Part shown: positions 53,193-62,787 of the stretch, in pieces | Position numbering within the stretch: position 1 is the first letter of the stretch | Layout of the letters: the number at the start of each line of letters is the position of its first letter | Origin: Collimonas pratensis | Lineage (GTDB): Bacteria; Pseudomonadota; Gammaproteobacteria; Burkholderiales; Burkholderiaceae_D | Assembly: GCF_001584185.1 (NCBI RefSeq) | Contig: NZ_CP013234.1 | Coordinates: 3,720,001-3,784,000, forward strand | Direction: 5' to 3' | DNA: 64,000 nucleotides | Notes under the pieces: model-generated | The model's input: the letters and a program-made list of their open reading frames with translations, nothing else | What the model was told of the DNA's origin: nothing | Database searches by the model: none | Position numbers and translations under genes: made by a program

Positions 53193-53302
53193 TGCCAGTC
53201 AATGCTGAACCAAAAAGCAAAAAAGCCCGCATTTACGCGGGCTTTCAGGCATTTTTTACTTCTGAGTACTAGCGAGTGCTAGACATCGAATCATTCCCAC
53301 TC
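53193..53302. repeat. guaA-end attachment footprint, right copy (joined to intact guaA)
   Basis: Contains CAATGCTGAACC, the guaA terminator and the last codons of guaA. The two left copies match it up to CCCACTC (53296-53302), then diverge, which places the crossover in or before the last guaA codons. The element therefore appears to have brought its own guaA end and terminator, keeping the gene intact. Confidence 0.82.
53219..53243 (-). terminator. guaA intrinsic terminator
   Basis: Minus strand: AGCCCGC (53243-53237), loop GTAAAT, GCGGGCT (53230-53224), then six T. It is copied at 13.83 and 16.46 kb. Confidence 0.85.
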
Positions 53303-54871
53303 GATAGTCGCAGGCGGCTTGCCGGAGATATCGTAAACCACGCGATTGATCCCACGCACTTCATTGATGATGCGGTTCGACACCCGCCCCAGCAATTCAT
53401 GCGGCAGATGCGCCCAGTGCGCAGTCATGAAGTCTTGCGTCTGCACCGCGCGCAGGGCCACTACGTATTCATAGGTACGGCCATCGCCCATCACGCCGAC
53501 TGACTTGACCGGCAGGAAAACCGCAAACGCCTGGCTGGTCTTGTCGTACCAGGATTCGTCGTTGTCGTCCTTGGTGTTGCGCAGCTCTTCGATGAAGATG
53601 GCGTCGGCGCGGCGCAGCAGGTCGGCGAATTCCTTTTTGACTTCGCCGAGGATGCGCACACCCAGGCCCGGACCTGGGAATGGATGGCGGTAGACCATCG
53701 CGTGCGGCAGGCCGAGGGCGACGCCGAGCTTGCGCACTTCGTCCTTGAACAGTTCGCGCAGCGGTTCCAGCAACTTCAGGTTGAGGGTTTCCGGCAGGCC
53801 GCCGACATTGTGGTGGCTCTTGATGGTGTGGGCGGCGTTCTTGCCTTTGCCGGCGCTTTCGATCACGTCGGGATAAATAGTGCCTTGCGCCAGCCACTTG
53901 GCATTTTGCAGCTTGGCGGATTCGACCTGGAATACTTCGACGAATTCGCGGCCGATGATCTTGCGCTTGGCTTCCGGATCGGTGACGCCGGCCAGGTGGC
54001 CCATGAACTGCGCGGAAGCATCGACATGGATCACTTTGACGCCGAGGTTCTGGGCGAACATTTCCATCACCATCTTGCCTTCGTCCAGGCGCAACAGGCC
54101 GTGGTCGACGAAGACGCAGGTCAGCTGGTCGCCGATGGCGCGATGGATCAGGGCAGCGGCGACGCTGCTGTCGACGCCGCCGGAGAGGCCGAGGATGACT
54201 TCGTCGCTGCCGACCTGCTGGCGGATCGATTCGACGGCTTCAGCGATGTAGTCCGGCATGTTCCAGTCCGGCTTGCAACCGCAGATGTCGATCACGAAGC
54301 GGCTCAGGATGGCTTCGCCCTTGAGCGTGTGAGTGACTTCCGGATGGAACTGCACCGCGTAGAAATGGCGCTCATCGTCGGCCATGCCGGCGATCGGGCA
54401 GTTCGGAGTGGATGCCATCAGCTTGAAGCCGGGCGGCATGTGGTCGACCTTGTCGCCATGGCTCATCCAGACTTTCAGCATGGCGTGCGATTCCGGCGTG
54501 ACGAAGTCGCTGATACCATCCAGCAGCGCACTGTGGCCGCGGGCGCGCACTTCAGCGTAGCCGAACTCGCGGACCTTGCCCATCTCGACCTTGCCGCCCA
54601 GCTGCTCGGCCATGGTCTGCATGCCGTAGCAGATGCCGAATACCGGCACGCCCAGCTCGAACACCGCTTGCGGCGCGCGCGGAGTGTCGCCGTCGGTAAC
54701 GCTGTTCGGGCCGCCCGAGAGGATGATGCCGGATGCGCCATAGTTGCGGACGAATTCATCGGACACATCGTAGGGGAACACTTCGGAGAACACGCCAGCA
54801 TCGCGCACGCGGCGTGCGATCAGTTGGGTTACCTGGGAGCCGAAATCGAGGATGAGGATTTTTGAGTGCAT
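53291..54871 (-). CDS. guaA: GMP synthase (glutamine-hydrolysing)
   Basis: 526 residues, full length. The class I glutamine amidotransferase domain (1-200) has the catalytic Cys in [16 protein letters not shown] and His in FHPEVTHT. The ATP-pyrophosphatase domain has the P-loop [14 protein letters not shown] near 228, and the dimerisation domain ends in KPPATIEWE. It converts XMP to GMP with ATP and glutamine. It follows guaB on the same strand. Its 3' end is the island integration site, and the natural C-terminus is preserved. Confidence 0.98.
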   Translation of the reverse strand: MHSKILILDFGSQVTQLIARRVRDAGVFSEVFPYDVSDEFVRNYGASGIILSGGPNSVTDGDTPRAPQAVFELGVPVFGICYGMQTMAEQLGGKVEMGKVREFGYAEVRARGHSALLDGISDFVTPESHAMLKVWMSHGDKVDHMPPGFKLMASTPNCPIAGMADDERHFYAVQFHPEVTHTLKGEAILSRFVIDICGCKPDWNMPDYIAEAVESIRQQVGSDEVILGLSGGVDSSVAAALIHRAIGDQLTCVFVDHGLLRLDEGKMVMEMFAQNLGVKVIHVDASAQFMGHLAGVTDPEAKRKIIGREFVEVFQVESAKLQNAKWLAQGTIYPDVIESAGKGKNAAHTIKSHHNVGGLPETLNLKLLEPLRELFKDEVRKLGVALGLPHAMVYRHPFPGPGLGVRILGEVKKEFADLLRRADAIFIEELRNTKDDNDESWYDKTSQAFAVFLPVKSVGVMGDGRTYEYVVALRAVQTQDFMTAHWAHLPHELLGRVSNRIINEVRGINRVVYDISGKPPATIEWE

Positions 54872-54921
54872 GGTGGATGCCTGGTGGCTGATTTAGCAAA
54901 AAATAAGAATCTTTAAAGTGC

Positions 54922-54956
54922 ACGCGCCACCGGCAGTATCCCTGCAGGTGGCGCGT
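54922..54956. other. Perfect hairpin between guaB and guaA
   Basis: ACGCGCCACC (54922-54931) pairs with GGTGGCGCGT (54947-54956) across a 15-base loop, within the 117-base guaB-guaA gap. No T-run follows directly on either strand, so it may be an mRNA-stability or attenuation element rather than a simple terminator. Confidence 0.55.
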
Positions 54957-54988
54957 TCCTGGACTAGATCAAGGTGCAAATCCAACTA

Positions 54989-56476
<1,488 letters not shown>

Positions 56477-56646
56477 TTATACAGAAATCCGCGCAACTCG
56501 CCTAACCTTGCGTGATTTTACGCGCCCGGCATAGAATATTTCCACAAAGCACTATCGTTTCATTGACATGCCGGGTGAATCATGGCGAAATCTGCGCTTC
56601 GATTCGATAAACCTTCAATCCGGTTTTACTGCCTCAAGGAATAGCA

Positions 56647-57177
56647 ATGAATGCAATTCGTCTGAAACACGTTTTCTCCGCCACCGCGACTGTTGTCTTG
56701 CTGGGCCTGGCGACTTCCGCCCTGGCGCAATTCATCTGGCTGGACGAAAAGGGAGTGAAACAGTATTCAGACATGCCGCCGCCGGCCTCGGTGCCGAGCA
56801 AGCGGATTCTCAAGACGCCGGGTCAAAGCCTGGCGCGCGGCGCCGGTAGCCAGGAAGCCGGCAACGACCAGGCCGACGCCGCGGCCACGGATGCGAAAGC
56901 TGCGCCGGCCGCGCCGCCGACCGTCGCCGAGCAAGACGCTGCCTATCAAAAACGTAAGGCTGAGCTAGCGGAAAAGAACAAGAAAACCGCACAGGAAGCC
57001 AAGCAGGCCTCGGACAAGGCCGAAAACTGCGCCCGCGCCCGCGCCAACCAGCGCACCCTGGATTCCGGCACGCGGATTGCCCAGACCGACGCCAACGGCC
57101 AGCGCTCCTACATGAACGATGACCAGCGTGCCAAGCAGAACGCCGATAATCGGGCGGTCCTGAACGACTGCCAATGA
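56647..57177 (+). CDS. DUF4124 domain exported protein
   Basis: 176 residues. The signal peptide ends SALAQ and is followed by the DUF4124 motif FIWLDEKGVKQYSDMPPPASVPSKRILKTP. After an Ala-rich linker there is a Lys/Ala-rich coiled-coil-like helix (YQKRKAELAEKNKKTAQEAK) and a Cys-containing tail. A common periplasmic family of beta- and gammaproteobacteria without a known function. A terminator follows. Confidence 0.9.
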   Translation: MNAIRLKHVFSATATVVLLGLATSALAQFIWLDEKGVKQYSDMPPPASVPSKRILKTPGQSLARGAGSQEAGNDQADAAATDAKAAPAAPPTVAEQDAAYQKRKAELAEKNKKTAQEAKQASDKAENCARARANQRTLDSGTRIAQTDANGQRSYMNDDQRAKQNADNRAVLNDCQ

Positions 57178-57192
57178 CGCGCAGGACGGCGT

Positions 57193-57220
57193 AAAAGCCC
57201 GCTGCCTAGCGGGCTTTTTT
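57193..57220 (+). terminator. Bidirectional terminator between the DUF4124 gene and rnfH
   Basis: Stem AGCCCGC (57196-57202) with GCGGGCT (57209-57215), T-run to 57220 on the plus strand and four A before the stem. It overlaps the last rnfH codons. Confidence 0.85.
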
Positions 57221-57511
57221 GTCGGCGCGCTTGCGCCGCGATTCCATGGGGTCGGCGATCAGCGGCCGGTAAATCTCGATGCGGTCGCGGTCGCGCAGCA
57301 CCGTGTCGAGCGTCTTCAGTTTGCCGTAAATGCCGACGCGCCAGCAGCTGAGGTCGATTTCACGCATCTCTTCCAGCAGGCCGCTGCGCTTGATGCCATC
57401 GTGCAGCAGGGTGCCGGCCGGCACCGACAGCTCTTTCACTGCCTGGATCGCGGGCGTGGCGTAGCAGACCTGGATCCGTATCTGCCCGGCGCTTGTTGCT
57501 GCTTCACTCAT
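57206..57511 (-). CDS. rnfH: RnfH family (ubiquitin-like fold) protein
   Basis: About 101 residues. IRIQVCYATPAIQAVKELSV, AGTLLHDGIKRSGLLEEM, and the end YRPLIADPMESRRKRADKK are diagnostic for RnfH, a small beta-grasp protein of uncertain role. I prefer the ATG at 57509-57511, which overlaps the ratA stop as ATGAGTGA; an ATG three codons earlier is possible. Co-transcribed with ratA, the usual pairing (yfjF-yfjG in E. coli). Confidence 0.92.
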   Translation of the reverse strand: MSEAATSAGQIRIQVCYATPAIQAVKELSVPAGTLLHDGIKRSGLLEEMREIDLSCWRVGIYGKLKTLDTVLRDRDRIEIYRPLIADPMESRRKRADKKAR

Positions 57512-57944
57512 GGTGGCCATAGACGACGTCGGCGCGCTTGCAGAAAGAATCGACGAAGCTGTTGGCGATCATGCTGAATACCGGGCCGATCAGCTTTTCC
57601 AGGATCTTGTTGGAAAACTCGTAATGCAGATCGAATTCGATCTTGCAGGCATCGGCGCGCAAGGCCTTGAAACTCCAGTTGCCATCGAGATGCTTGAACG
57701 GCCCTTCCACCAGCCGCATCTGCATCGCGCTGGGCGGCGTGTTGCTGTTTTCAGTAGTAAACGATTGCTTGATACCGTGGTAATGTATGTTCAGTGTCGC
57801 CACCAGTTTGCCGGCAGCGCGTTCACGCACATCCACCCCGCCGCACCACGGCAGGAATTGCGGGTAGTCTTCCACCCGATCGACCAGCGCAAACATCTGC
57901 TCTGCGCTGTACCCCAAAAGTACCGTTTTATGCACTACTGCCAT
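57504..57944 (-). CDS. ratA: RatA/Coq10-type START-domain protein
   Basis: 146 residues of the polyketide-cyclase/START fold: YSAEQMFALVDRVEDYPQFL, WCGGVDV, and FEFDLHYEF-like segments ending in FVDSFCKRADVVYG. Relatives bind ubiquinone (Coq10), and the E. coli protein was also reported as a ribosome-association toxin. It is divergent from smpB with a 67-base gap, the standard arrangement in proteobacteria. Confidence 0.92.
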   Translation of the reverse strand: MAVVHKTVLLGYSAEQMFALVDRVEDYPQFLPWCGGVDVRERAAGKLVATLNIHYHGIKQSFTTENSNTPPSAMQMRLVEGPFKHLDGNWSFKALRADACKIEFDLHYEFSNKILEKLIGPVFSMIANSFVDSFCKRADVVYGHHE

Positions 57945-58011
57945 TGAATATCAACCGTTTGATAGAATCACAACTTGAAATTTTAACCGACCTGCGCGAT
58001 TTTCCTACTAC

Positions 58012-58461
58012 ATGAGCATTATTGACAACAAAAAAGTCTTCCACGACTACTTCATAGAAGAACGTTTCGAAGCAGGCATGGAACTGCACGGCTGGGAAGT
58101 AAAAGCGATCCGCGCCGGCCGCGCCAACCTGAAAGAATCCTACGTCATCGTCCGCAACGGCGAAATCTACCTGTTCGGCGCCCACATCAGCGCCCTCCTC
58201 AGCGCTTCCAGCCATGTCCACCCGGAAGCGGTGCGCACCCGCAAGCTGCTGCTGCATGCGGAAGAAATCAAGAAGCTGATCATCAAGGTCGAGCGCTCCG
58301 GCTATACGCTGGTGCCGATTAACCTGCACTACCTGCGCGGCCGCATCAAATGCGAAATCGGCCTGGCCAAGGGTAAAAAACAGCATGACAAGCGCGATAC
58401 CGAGCGCCAGCGCGACGGCGAACGCGAAGTGCAGGCGGCCATGAAGCAGCACCGACGTTAA
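58012..58461 (+). CDS. smpB: SsrA-binding protein
   Basis: 149 residues: [40 protein letters not shown] and [14 protein letters not shown] basic tail ([20 protein letters not shown]). It binds tmRNA and delivers it to stalled ribosomes for trans-translation. The ssrA gene itself is not in the window, only 3'-end footprints of it. Divergent from ratA; a strong terminator follows. Confidence 0.97.
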   Translation: MSIIDNKKVFHDYFIEERFEAGMELHGWEVKAIRAGRANLKESYVIVRNGEIYLFGAHISALLSASSHVHPEAVRTRKLLLHAEEIKKLIIKVERSGYTLVPINLHYLRGRIKCEIGLAKGKKQHDKRDTERQRDGEREVQAAMKQHRR

Positions 58462-58503
58462 ACCGGACAGCAAGCCCGGCGCACTGCCGGCTACAATAAA
58501 AAA

Positions 58504-58545
58504 CGGCCCCGGCGAAATGTGGATTTCGCCGGGGCCGCATTTTTA
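58504..58545 (+). terminator. Strong terminator between smpB and the SPFH gene
   Basis: 15-bp perfect stem (58504-58518 with 58523-58537) with a 4-base loop and T5 at 58541-58545; A residues precede the stem, so it also serves the opposite strand. Confidence 0.92.
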
Positions 58546-58553
58546 TGTCTTAA

Positions 58554-59471
58554 TCAAGACTTGGTCTGGGACTTGACCACTTGCAGCGCGGTGGCGATCA
58601 AGCCGCTGATATCGCCCATATTGGCCGGCACGATAATCGAATTATTGGTCTTCGCCAATTGCCCGAACGCGGCCACATACTGCTCTGCCACTTTCAGATT
58701 GACAGCGTCCGAGCCGCCTGGCGACTGGATCGCGGCCGCGGTCTTGCGGATCGCTTCGGCGCTGGCTTCGGCGATCGACAGGATTGCTGCCGCCTGACCC
58801 TGGGCGCGGTTGATGGAAGCCTGCTTTTCACCTTCCGACTTGGCGATCGAGGCTTCGCGTTCGCCGGTGGCAATGTTGATCTGTTCCTGCTTGCGCCCTT
58901 CAGATGCGGCGATCAGCGCCCGCTTCTCGCGCTCGGCGGTAATTTGCGCCTGCATCGCATGCAGGATTTCCTTAGGCGGCGTCAGATCCTTGATTTCATA
59001 GCGCAGCACCTTGACGCCCCAGTTGGCGGCCGATTCGTCGATGGCGCTGACGATGGTGGTGTTGATGTGGTCGCGTTCCTCGAAAGTCTTGTCCAGCTCC
59101 ATCTTGCCGATCACCGAGCGCAAAGTGGTTTGCGCCAGTTGCGTGATGGCGGCGATGTAGTTGGAAGAACCGTAGGATGCGCGCATCGCGTCGGTAATCT
59201 GGAAGTACAAGATGCCGTCCACCTGCAATTGCGTGTTGTCGCGCGTGATGCAGACCTGCGGCGGCACGTCCAGCGGGATTTCTTTCAGGATGTGCTTGTA
59301 GGCGACCCGGTCGACAAACGGCACCACGATGTTCAAGCCTGGCCCCAAGGTTGCATGATATTTGCCCAGGCGCTCAACCACCCAGGCATGCTGCTGCGGC
59401 ACTACTTTGATGGTCTTGGCGATGAAGATGATGACGATCACCAGCAAGACTAACGAGACGCTTCCAAACAT
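58554..59471 (-). CDS. SPFH/Band 7 membrane protein (stomatin/QmcA type)
   Basis: 305 residues from the ATG at 59469-59471 (AAGGA six bases upstream). One N-terminal membrane helix (VSLVLLVIVIIFIAKTI), the SPFH domain (VPQQHAWVVERLGKYHATLG to LRYEIKDLTPP), and a long coiled coil with the AEREKRALIAASEGRKQEQI pattern. It forms oligomeric membrane scaffolds. It follows the NfeD gene on the same strand, the classic stomatin-NfeD pairing. Confidence 0.94.
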   Translation of the reverse strand: MFGSVSLVLLVIVIIFIAKTIKVVPQQHAWVVERLGKYHATLGPGLNIVVPFVDRVAYKHILKEIPLDVPPQVCITRDNTQLQVDGILYFQITDAMRASYGSSNYIAAITQLAQTTLRSVIGKMELDKTFEERDHINTTIVSAIDESAANWGVKVLRYEIKDLTPPKEILHAMQAQITAEREKRALIAASEGRKQEQINIATGEREASIAKSEGEKQASINRAQGQAAAILSIAEASAEAIRKTAAAIQSPGGSDAVNLKVAEQYVAAFGQLAKTNNSIIVPANMGDISGLIATALQVVKSQTKS

Positions 59472-59524
59472 GATTTTTCCTTTTGAATTGAGAACAGTGG
59501 CGTCCGCCGGCGACGGACGAGGTT

Positions 59525-59989
59525 CTAGTGCTGGTCCGGACTGTTGCCGACGATCAGCCGGCTGCCGCGAATTTCCTGGATATAGAACAGGCCGGAACGA
59601 GCCGTCGCCGTCGGCGCCAGTTCGACATCCCACATGGCGCCGCGATACCTGATGCGCGCGGTGAACTCGCCGCCGGCGCCGTCGGTCGCAGCATCATGCT
59701 GCCATTGATCGACCGTGACGGACTGGCCGATATCCATGCTGACGTTAGGATCGCGCTCGGCCTTGACCCGCGAACGCTTGCCGAAACGGCTGCGGCGCAG
59801 CAGATAAGTAGCCGCCAGGGCAACCACTGCAGCAACCAGCAACTGCCACTCGATACCGAGGCCGAGCAGCGCGGCAACTCCGCCCATCAGCAGGCCAATC
59901 GCCACCATCAACAGATACAGGGTAGTGGTCGCCAATTCCGCCACGATCAGCACCCCGGCCGCCAACATCCACATCACCCATCCAGCCAT
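59525..59989 (-). CDS. NfeD family membrane protein
   Basis: 154 residues. Two to three helices (MWMLAAGVLIVAELATTTLY; MVAIGLLMGGVAALLGL; LLVAAVVALAATYLL), then a soluble OB-fold-like domain (DIGQSVTVDQW to RGSRLIV). Short NfeD1b type without the protease domain. A partner of the SPFH protein 53 bases downstream. Confidence 0.92.
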   Translation of the reverse strand: MAGWVMWMLAAGVLIVAELATTTLYLLMVAIGLLMGGVAALLGLGIEWQLLVAAVVALAATYLLRRSRFGKRSRVKAERDPNVSMDIGQSVTVDQWQHDAATDGAGGEFTARIRYRGAMWDVELAPTATARSGLFYIQEIRGSRLIVGNSPDQH

Positions 59990-60177
59990 ATATTGCTTTC
60001 CGTTATGTAGAGCACATAGTGTAATCCAATTGATAAATAAACACGTGATTTCTCGATGAGAATAATCAACAAACCGCTCCGGCCTGATTCGGCCAAGCTG
60101 CCGCGCACCTGGCGAGATGCTATGCTCTGATCTCGCCCATAGGCACAGCCCCTGATCCGGGCCGCTCTCTCAAGTAC

Positions 60178-61953
60178 ATGAACACAATTAATCTCATTCA
60201 ACAGGCTTACCGGGATTTCCAAAATGGAAACACCAGGCAGGCCGAACAAGTCCTCAGCAACATCTTGCAAAGCCAGCCGGCCAATGTCGACGCCCTGCAT
60301 ATCCTTGGCGTCATCCATGCCGCCAGCAGCCAGCGCCCGCAGGCTATCGACCTGTTCCAGAAAGCGTTGGTGCAGGACCCCAATAACGTCTCGTTGCACT
60401 ACAAGCTGGCGCGGGTGCAGTTCGAGTCGGGCGAATTCACCGCCGCGCTGCAAGCCTATGAGCGCATCATCGCCCTTGGCTATGTCAAGCCGGAAATCCT
60501 GCTGGCCAAGACCGCCGCCCTGGTCAACCTGCAACGCCATCTGGAGGCGCTGGCCTGCCTCGAACAGGCGCTGGCGCGCTGGCCCGACTATGCGGACGGC
60601 TGGGCCCACAAGGGCGCGATCTGCTATCAGCTGCGGCATTACGACGAAGCACTGCTGTGCCTGGACCAGGCGCTGGCGCTGCAGCCGGCCATGGCGGACG
60701 GCTGGTACAAGAAAAGCCTGGCGCTGGACAAGCTGGAACGCTATACGGAAGCGCTGGCCTGCGCCGACCGTGCAGTATCCCTGGCGCCGCAGAGCGCCGC
60801 CTATCGCCTGGACCGCGCCGTCATCCTGCACAAGCTGGAACGTTATGACGAGGCCCTGAGCGATCATGAACAAGGCCTGGCGCTGGCGCCGGCCAATGCC
60901 GAAGCCTGGGGCGACCACGGCCTGACCCTGAGCCGCATGAAGCGCCATGAACAGGCGCTCGCCAGTTACGGCCGCGCACTCAGCCTGCAAAGCGGCTATG
61001 CCGACGTGCTGTCCAACCAGTCGCTGTCGCAGCTGGTGCTGGGACAATTCGACGCTGGCTGGCAGAGCTATGAATACCGCTGGAAAAAAGGCAACGCCGA
61101 TACCCCACGCCATACCGATCTCCCCCTGTGGCTGGGTCAGCAGGACATCGCCGGCAAACGCATCCTTCTGTGGTCGGAACAGGGCCTGGGCGACACCATC
61201 CAGTTTTGCCGCTACGCGACGCTGGTGGCTGCGCTGGGCGCAGAGGTCGTGCTGGAAGTCGATCCCACCTTGAAAACCATTGCCCAGACCCTGGGCGGGT
61301 TCCAGGTCATCGCCATCGGCGAGAGCGTGCCGCCAGTCGACTACCAGACGCCGCTGATGAGCTTGCCGCTGGTGTTCAAGACCGACCTCGCCAGCATCCC
61401 CGCCGGGCCGGCCTATCTGCACGCAGATCGGGACAAGCGGGAGCACTGGAGAAGCCGGCAGGATTTTGCCAACGGCAAAATGAAGATCGGCCTGGTCTGC
61501 TCCGGCAATCCGGGCAATACCAACGATCACAGACGCTCCATGCCCTTACAGGATTTTGCGCCGCTGCTGCAATCGGATGCCGCCGATTTTTTCCTGATTC
61601 AGAAGGACGTGCGGGAGAGCGACCTCGCCTTCCTGCAGCAGAATCCGAAGCTGCGGCTGCCCGCCGCGGATATCGACGGCTTTGACGACACCGCTGCGAT
61701 CATCGCCAATCTCGATCTGGTGATCAGCGTCGATACCTCTATCGCTCACCTGAGCGGCGCGCTGGGTGTGCCGGTATGGATACTCTTGCCGTGGGTGCCG
61801 GACTGGCGCTGGCTGCTGGACCGGGAAGACAGCCCGTGGTATCCGAGCGCCCGCTTGCTGCGCCAGGATACGGCAGGAAACTGGCATGGATTGATCCAGC
61901 GGGTGGCCGAGGAACTGAATGATTTTTTAAGTGTTTCACTAAAAATCAGCTGA
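60178..61953 (+). CDS. TPR protein with a C-terminal glycosyltransferase-type fold
   Basis: 591 residues. About eight TPR units occupy residues 1-310 (for example YRDFQNGNTRQAEQVLSNIL; RHYDEALLCLDQALALQPAM). The C-terminal part has WLGQQDIAGKRILLWSEQGLGDTIQFCRY, GLVCSGNPGN and VISVDTSIAHLSGALGVPVW, the pattern of GT9/GT41-like proteins found beside flagellin or adhesin modification genes. It may glycosylate or scaffold; the catalytic residues are not certain. Monocistronic. Confidence 0.85.
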   Translation: MNTINLIQQAYRDFQNGNTRQAEQVLSNILQSQPANVDALHILGVIHAASSQRPQAIDLFQKALVQDPNNVSLHYKLARVQFESGEFTAALQAYERIIALGYVKPEILLAKTAALVNLQRHLEALACLEQALARWPDYADGWAHKGAICYQLRHYDEALLCLDQALALQPAMADGWYKKSLALDKLERYTEALACADRAVSLAPQSAAYRLDRAVILHKLERYDEALSDHEQGLALAPANAEAWGDHGLTLSRMKRHEQALASYGRALSLQSGYADVLSNQSLSQLVLGQFDAGWQSYEYRWKKGNADTPRHTDLPLWLGQQDIAGKRILLWSEQGLGDTIQFCRYATLVAALGAEVVLEVDPTLKTIAQTLGGFQVIAIGESVPPVDYQTPLMSLPLVFKTDLASIPAGPAYLHADRDKREHWRSRQDFANGKMKIGLVCSGNPGNTNDHRRSMPLQDFAPLLQSDAADFFLIQKDVRESDLAFLQQNPKLRLPAADIDGFDDTAAIIANLDLVISVDTSIAHLSGALGVPVWILLPWVPDWRWLLDREDSPWYPSARLLRQDTAGNWHGLIQRVAEELNDFLSVSLKIS

Positions 61954-62006
61954 ATGTTACGTATTTATTTGACAACAATCCTAGCTAGCATGAAAGTGGA
62001 ATATTC

Positions 62007-62034
62007 TTGACTTAAGTATCCAATTGGATACAAT
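62007..62034 (+). promoter_or_regulatory. Toxin-antitoxin promoter with embedded operator
   Basis: -35 TTGACT (62007-62012) and -10 TACAAT (62029-62034) with 16 bases between. The perfect palindrome TATCCAATTGGATA (62017-62030) fills the spacer and reaches into the -10, so the antitoxin would occlude polymerase. The expected start of transcription is at or within a few bases of the toxin ATG (62041). Confidence 0.7.
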
Positions 62035-62040
62035 ATTCCC

Positions 62041-62337
62041 ATGTTCGAGATTTTGCTGTCCGATCTCTTCAAACGCTGGCTTCATGATCTGCGCGATGCT
62101 CAAGGAAAAGCCAGCATCCTGAGACGCATCAGATCCGCGGGCTTTGGCAACCTTGGCGACGTTGAAGTGATCGGCGACGGCGTTAGCGAACTGCGCATAC
62201 ATACCGGCCCGGGCTATCGCGTTTATTTCACTAAGCGTGGCAAGAGCTTGATCCTGCTGTTGGTGGGTGGCGACAAATCATCGCAGAAGAAGGACATCAA
62301 GCGCGCCAGGGAAATGGCCAAATCATTGAAGGAATAA
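62041..62337 (+). CDS. RelE/HigB-type toxin
   Basis: 98 residues. DLFKRWLHDLRDAQGKASIL, GNLGDVEVIGDGVSELRIHT, GPGYRVYFTKRG and LLLVGGDKSSQKKDIKRA match the Gp49/HigB-like branch of RelE/ParE toxins, ribosome-dependent mRNA interferases. There is no room for a normal leader between its promoter and the ATG, so the mRNA may be leaderless. The toxin gene precedes the antitoxin gene, as in higBA. Confidence 0.92.
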   Translation: MFEILLSDLFKRWLHDLRDAQGKASILRRIRSAGFGNLGDVEVIGDGVSELRIHTGPGYRVYFTKRGKSLILLLVGGDKSSQKKDIKRAREMAKSLKE

Positions 62338-62340
62338 GTC

Positions 62341-62652
62341 ATGAAACCAGTATTTTCAACATTCGACGCGGCAGAGTTTCTGGATAACGACGAAGTCATC
62401 GCAGCCTATCTGACCGAAGCGCTGGCGGACGACAATCCTGATGTATTCATCGCCGCGCTCGGCGATGTCGCGAAAGCGCGCGGCATGTCGCAGATTGCCA
62501 AGGACGCCAGCCTCGGCCGCGAGAGTTTGTACAAGGCACTGGCCCCTGGCGCCAAGCCGCGCTTTGAAACCATCGCCAAGCTGATCAACTCGCTCGGCGT
62601 CAGGATCGCTATCGTACCCAGGCCCCATGCCGAGCCGACGACCCTGTCTTGA
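62341..62652 (+). CDS. HTH antitoxin of the RelE/HigB-type toxin
   Basis: 103 residues; FDAAEFLDNDEVIAAYLTEA is the typical start of the addiction-module antidote family. The HTH is SQIAKDASLGRESLYKALAP, and ETIAKLINSLGVRIAI closes it. It neutralises the toxin and should bind the palindrome in the promoter. It starts three bases after the toxin stop. Confidence 0.92.
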   Translation: MKPVFSTFDAAEFLDNDEVIAAYLTEALADDNPDVFIAALGDVAKARGMSQIAKDASLGRESLYKALAPGAKPRFETIAKLINSLGVRIAIVPRPHAEPTTLS

Positions 62653-62681
62653 AACTATAAAATCATCCCGTCCATTCAGAT

Positions 62682-62723
62682 AAAAAAATCCTCCCTGTTT
62701 GATGACAAACAGGGAGGATTTTT
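62682..62723 (+). terminator. Bidirectional terminator between the antitoxin gene and ppsA
   Basis: Stem AATCCTCCCTGTTT (62687-62700) with AAACAGGGAGGATT (62707-62720), A-run before and T-run after. Confidence 0.9.
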
Positions 62724-62787
62724 ATTGCCTATCCAATTGTGCAAGCAGCGGCTTGCAGCACAACATCACCGCAAGCCGGCGCAATGC

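Larger units (their letters stand above)
13808..53302. mobile_element. Composite genomic island(s) at the 3' end of guaA
   Basis: The region is bounded by guaA-end repeats (outer left at 13.8 kb, a second left copy at 16.45 kb, right copy joined to intact guaA at 53.2-53.3 kb). A DUF4102-type tyrosine integrase lies directly beside the right copy. ATACCAT heptamers occur at both ends. The contents have mixed base composition and many accessory genes, an IS, group II introns, prophage parts and pseudogenes. The simplest reading is two or more tandem integrations: a small one (13.8-16.45 kb) and a larger one (16.45-53.3 kb). Whether all the cargo entered by this route is inference; the GC-rich TonB/HupE part looks like host DNA. 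Confidence 0.65.

Noticed and set aside
53684..54865. Plus-strand frame of 393 codons opposite guaA
   Set aside because: guaA on the other strand is complete and unmistakable; the frame is a GC-rich shadow.
59974..61530. Minus-strand frame of about 518 codons
   Set aside because: Antisense to the TPR/glycosyltransferase-fold gene; its sequence is the mirror of TPR codons in a GC-rich gene and has no domain.
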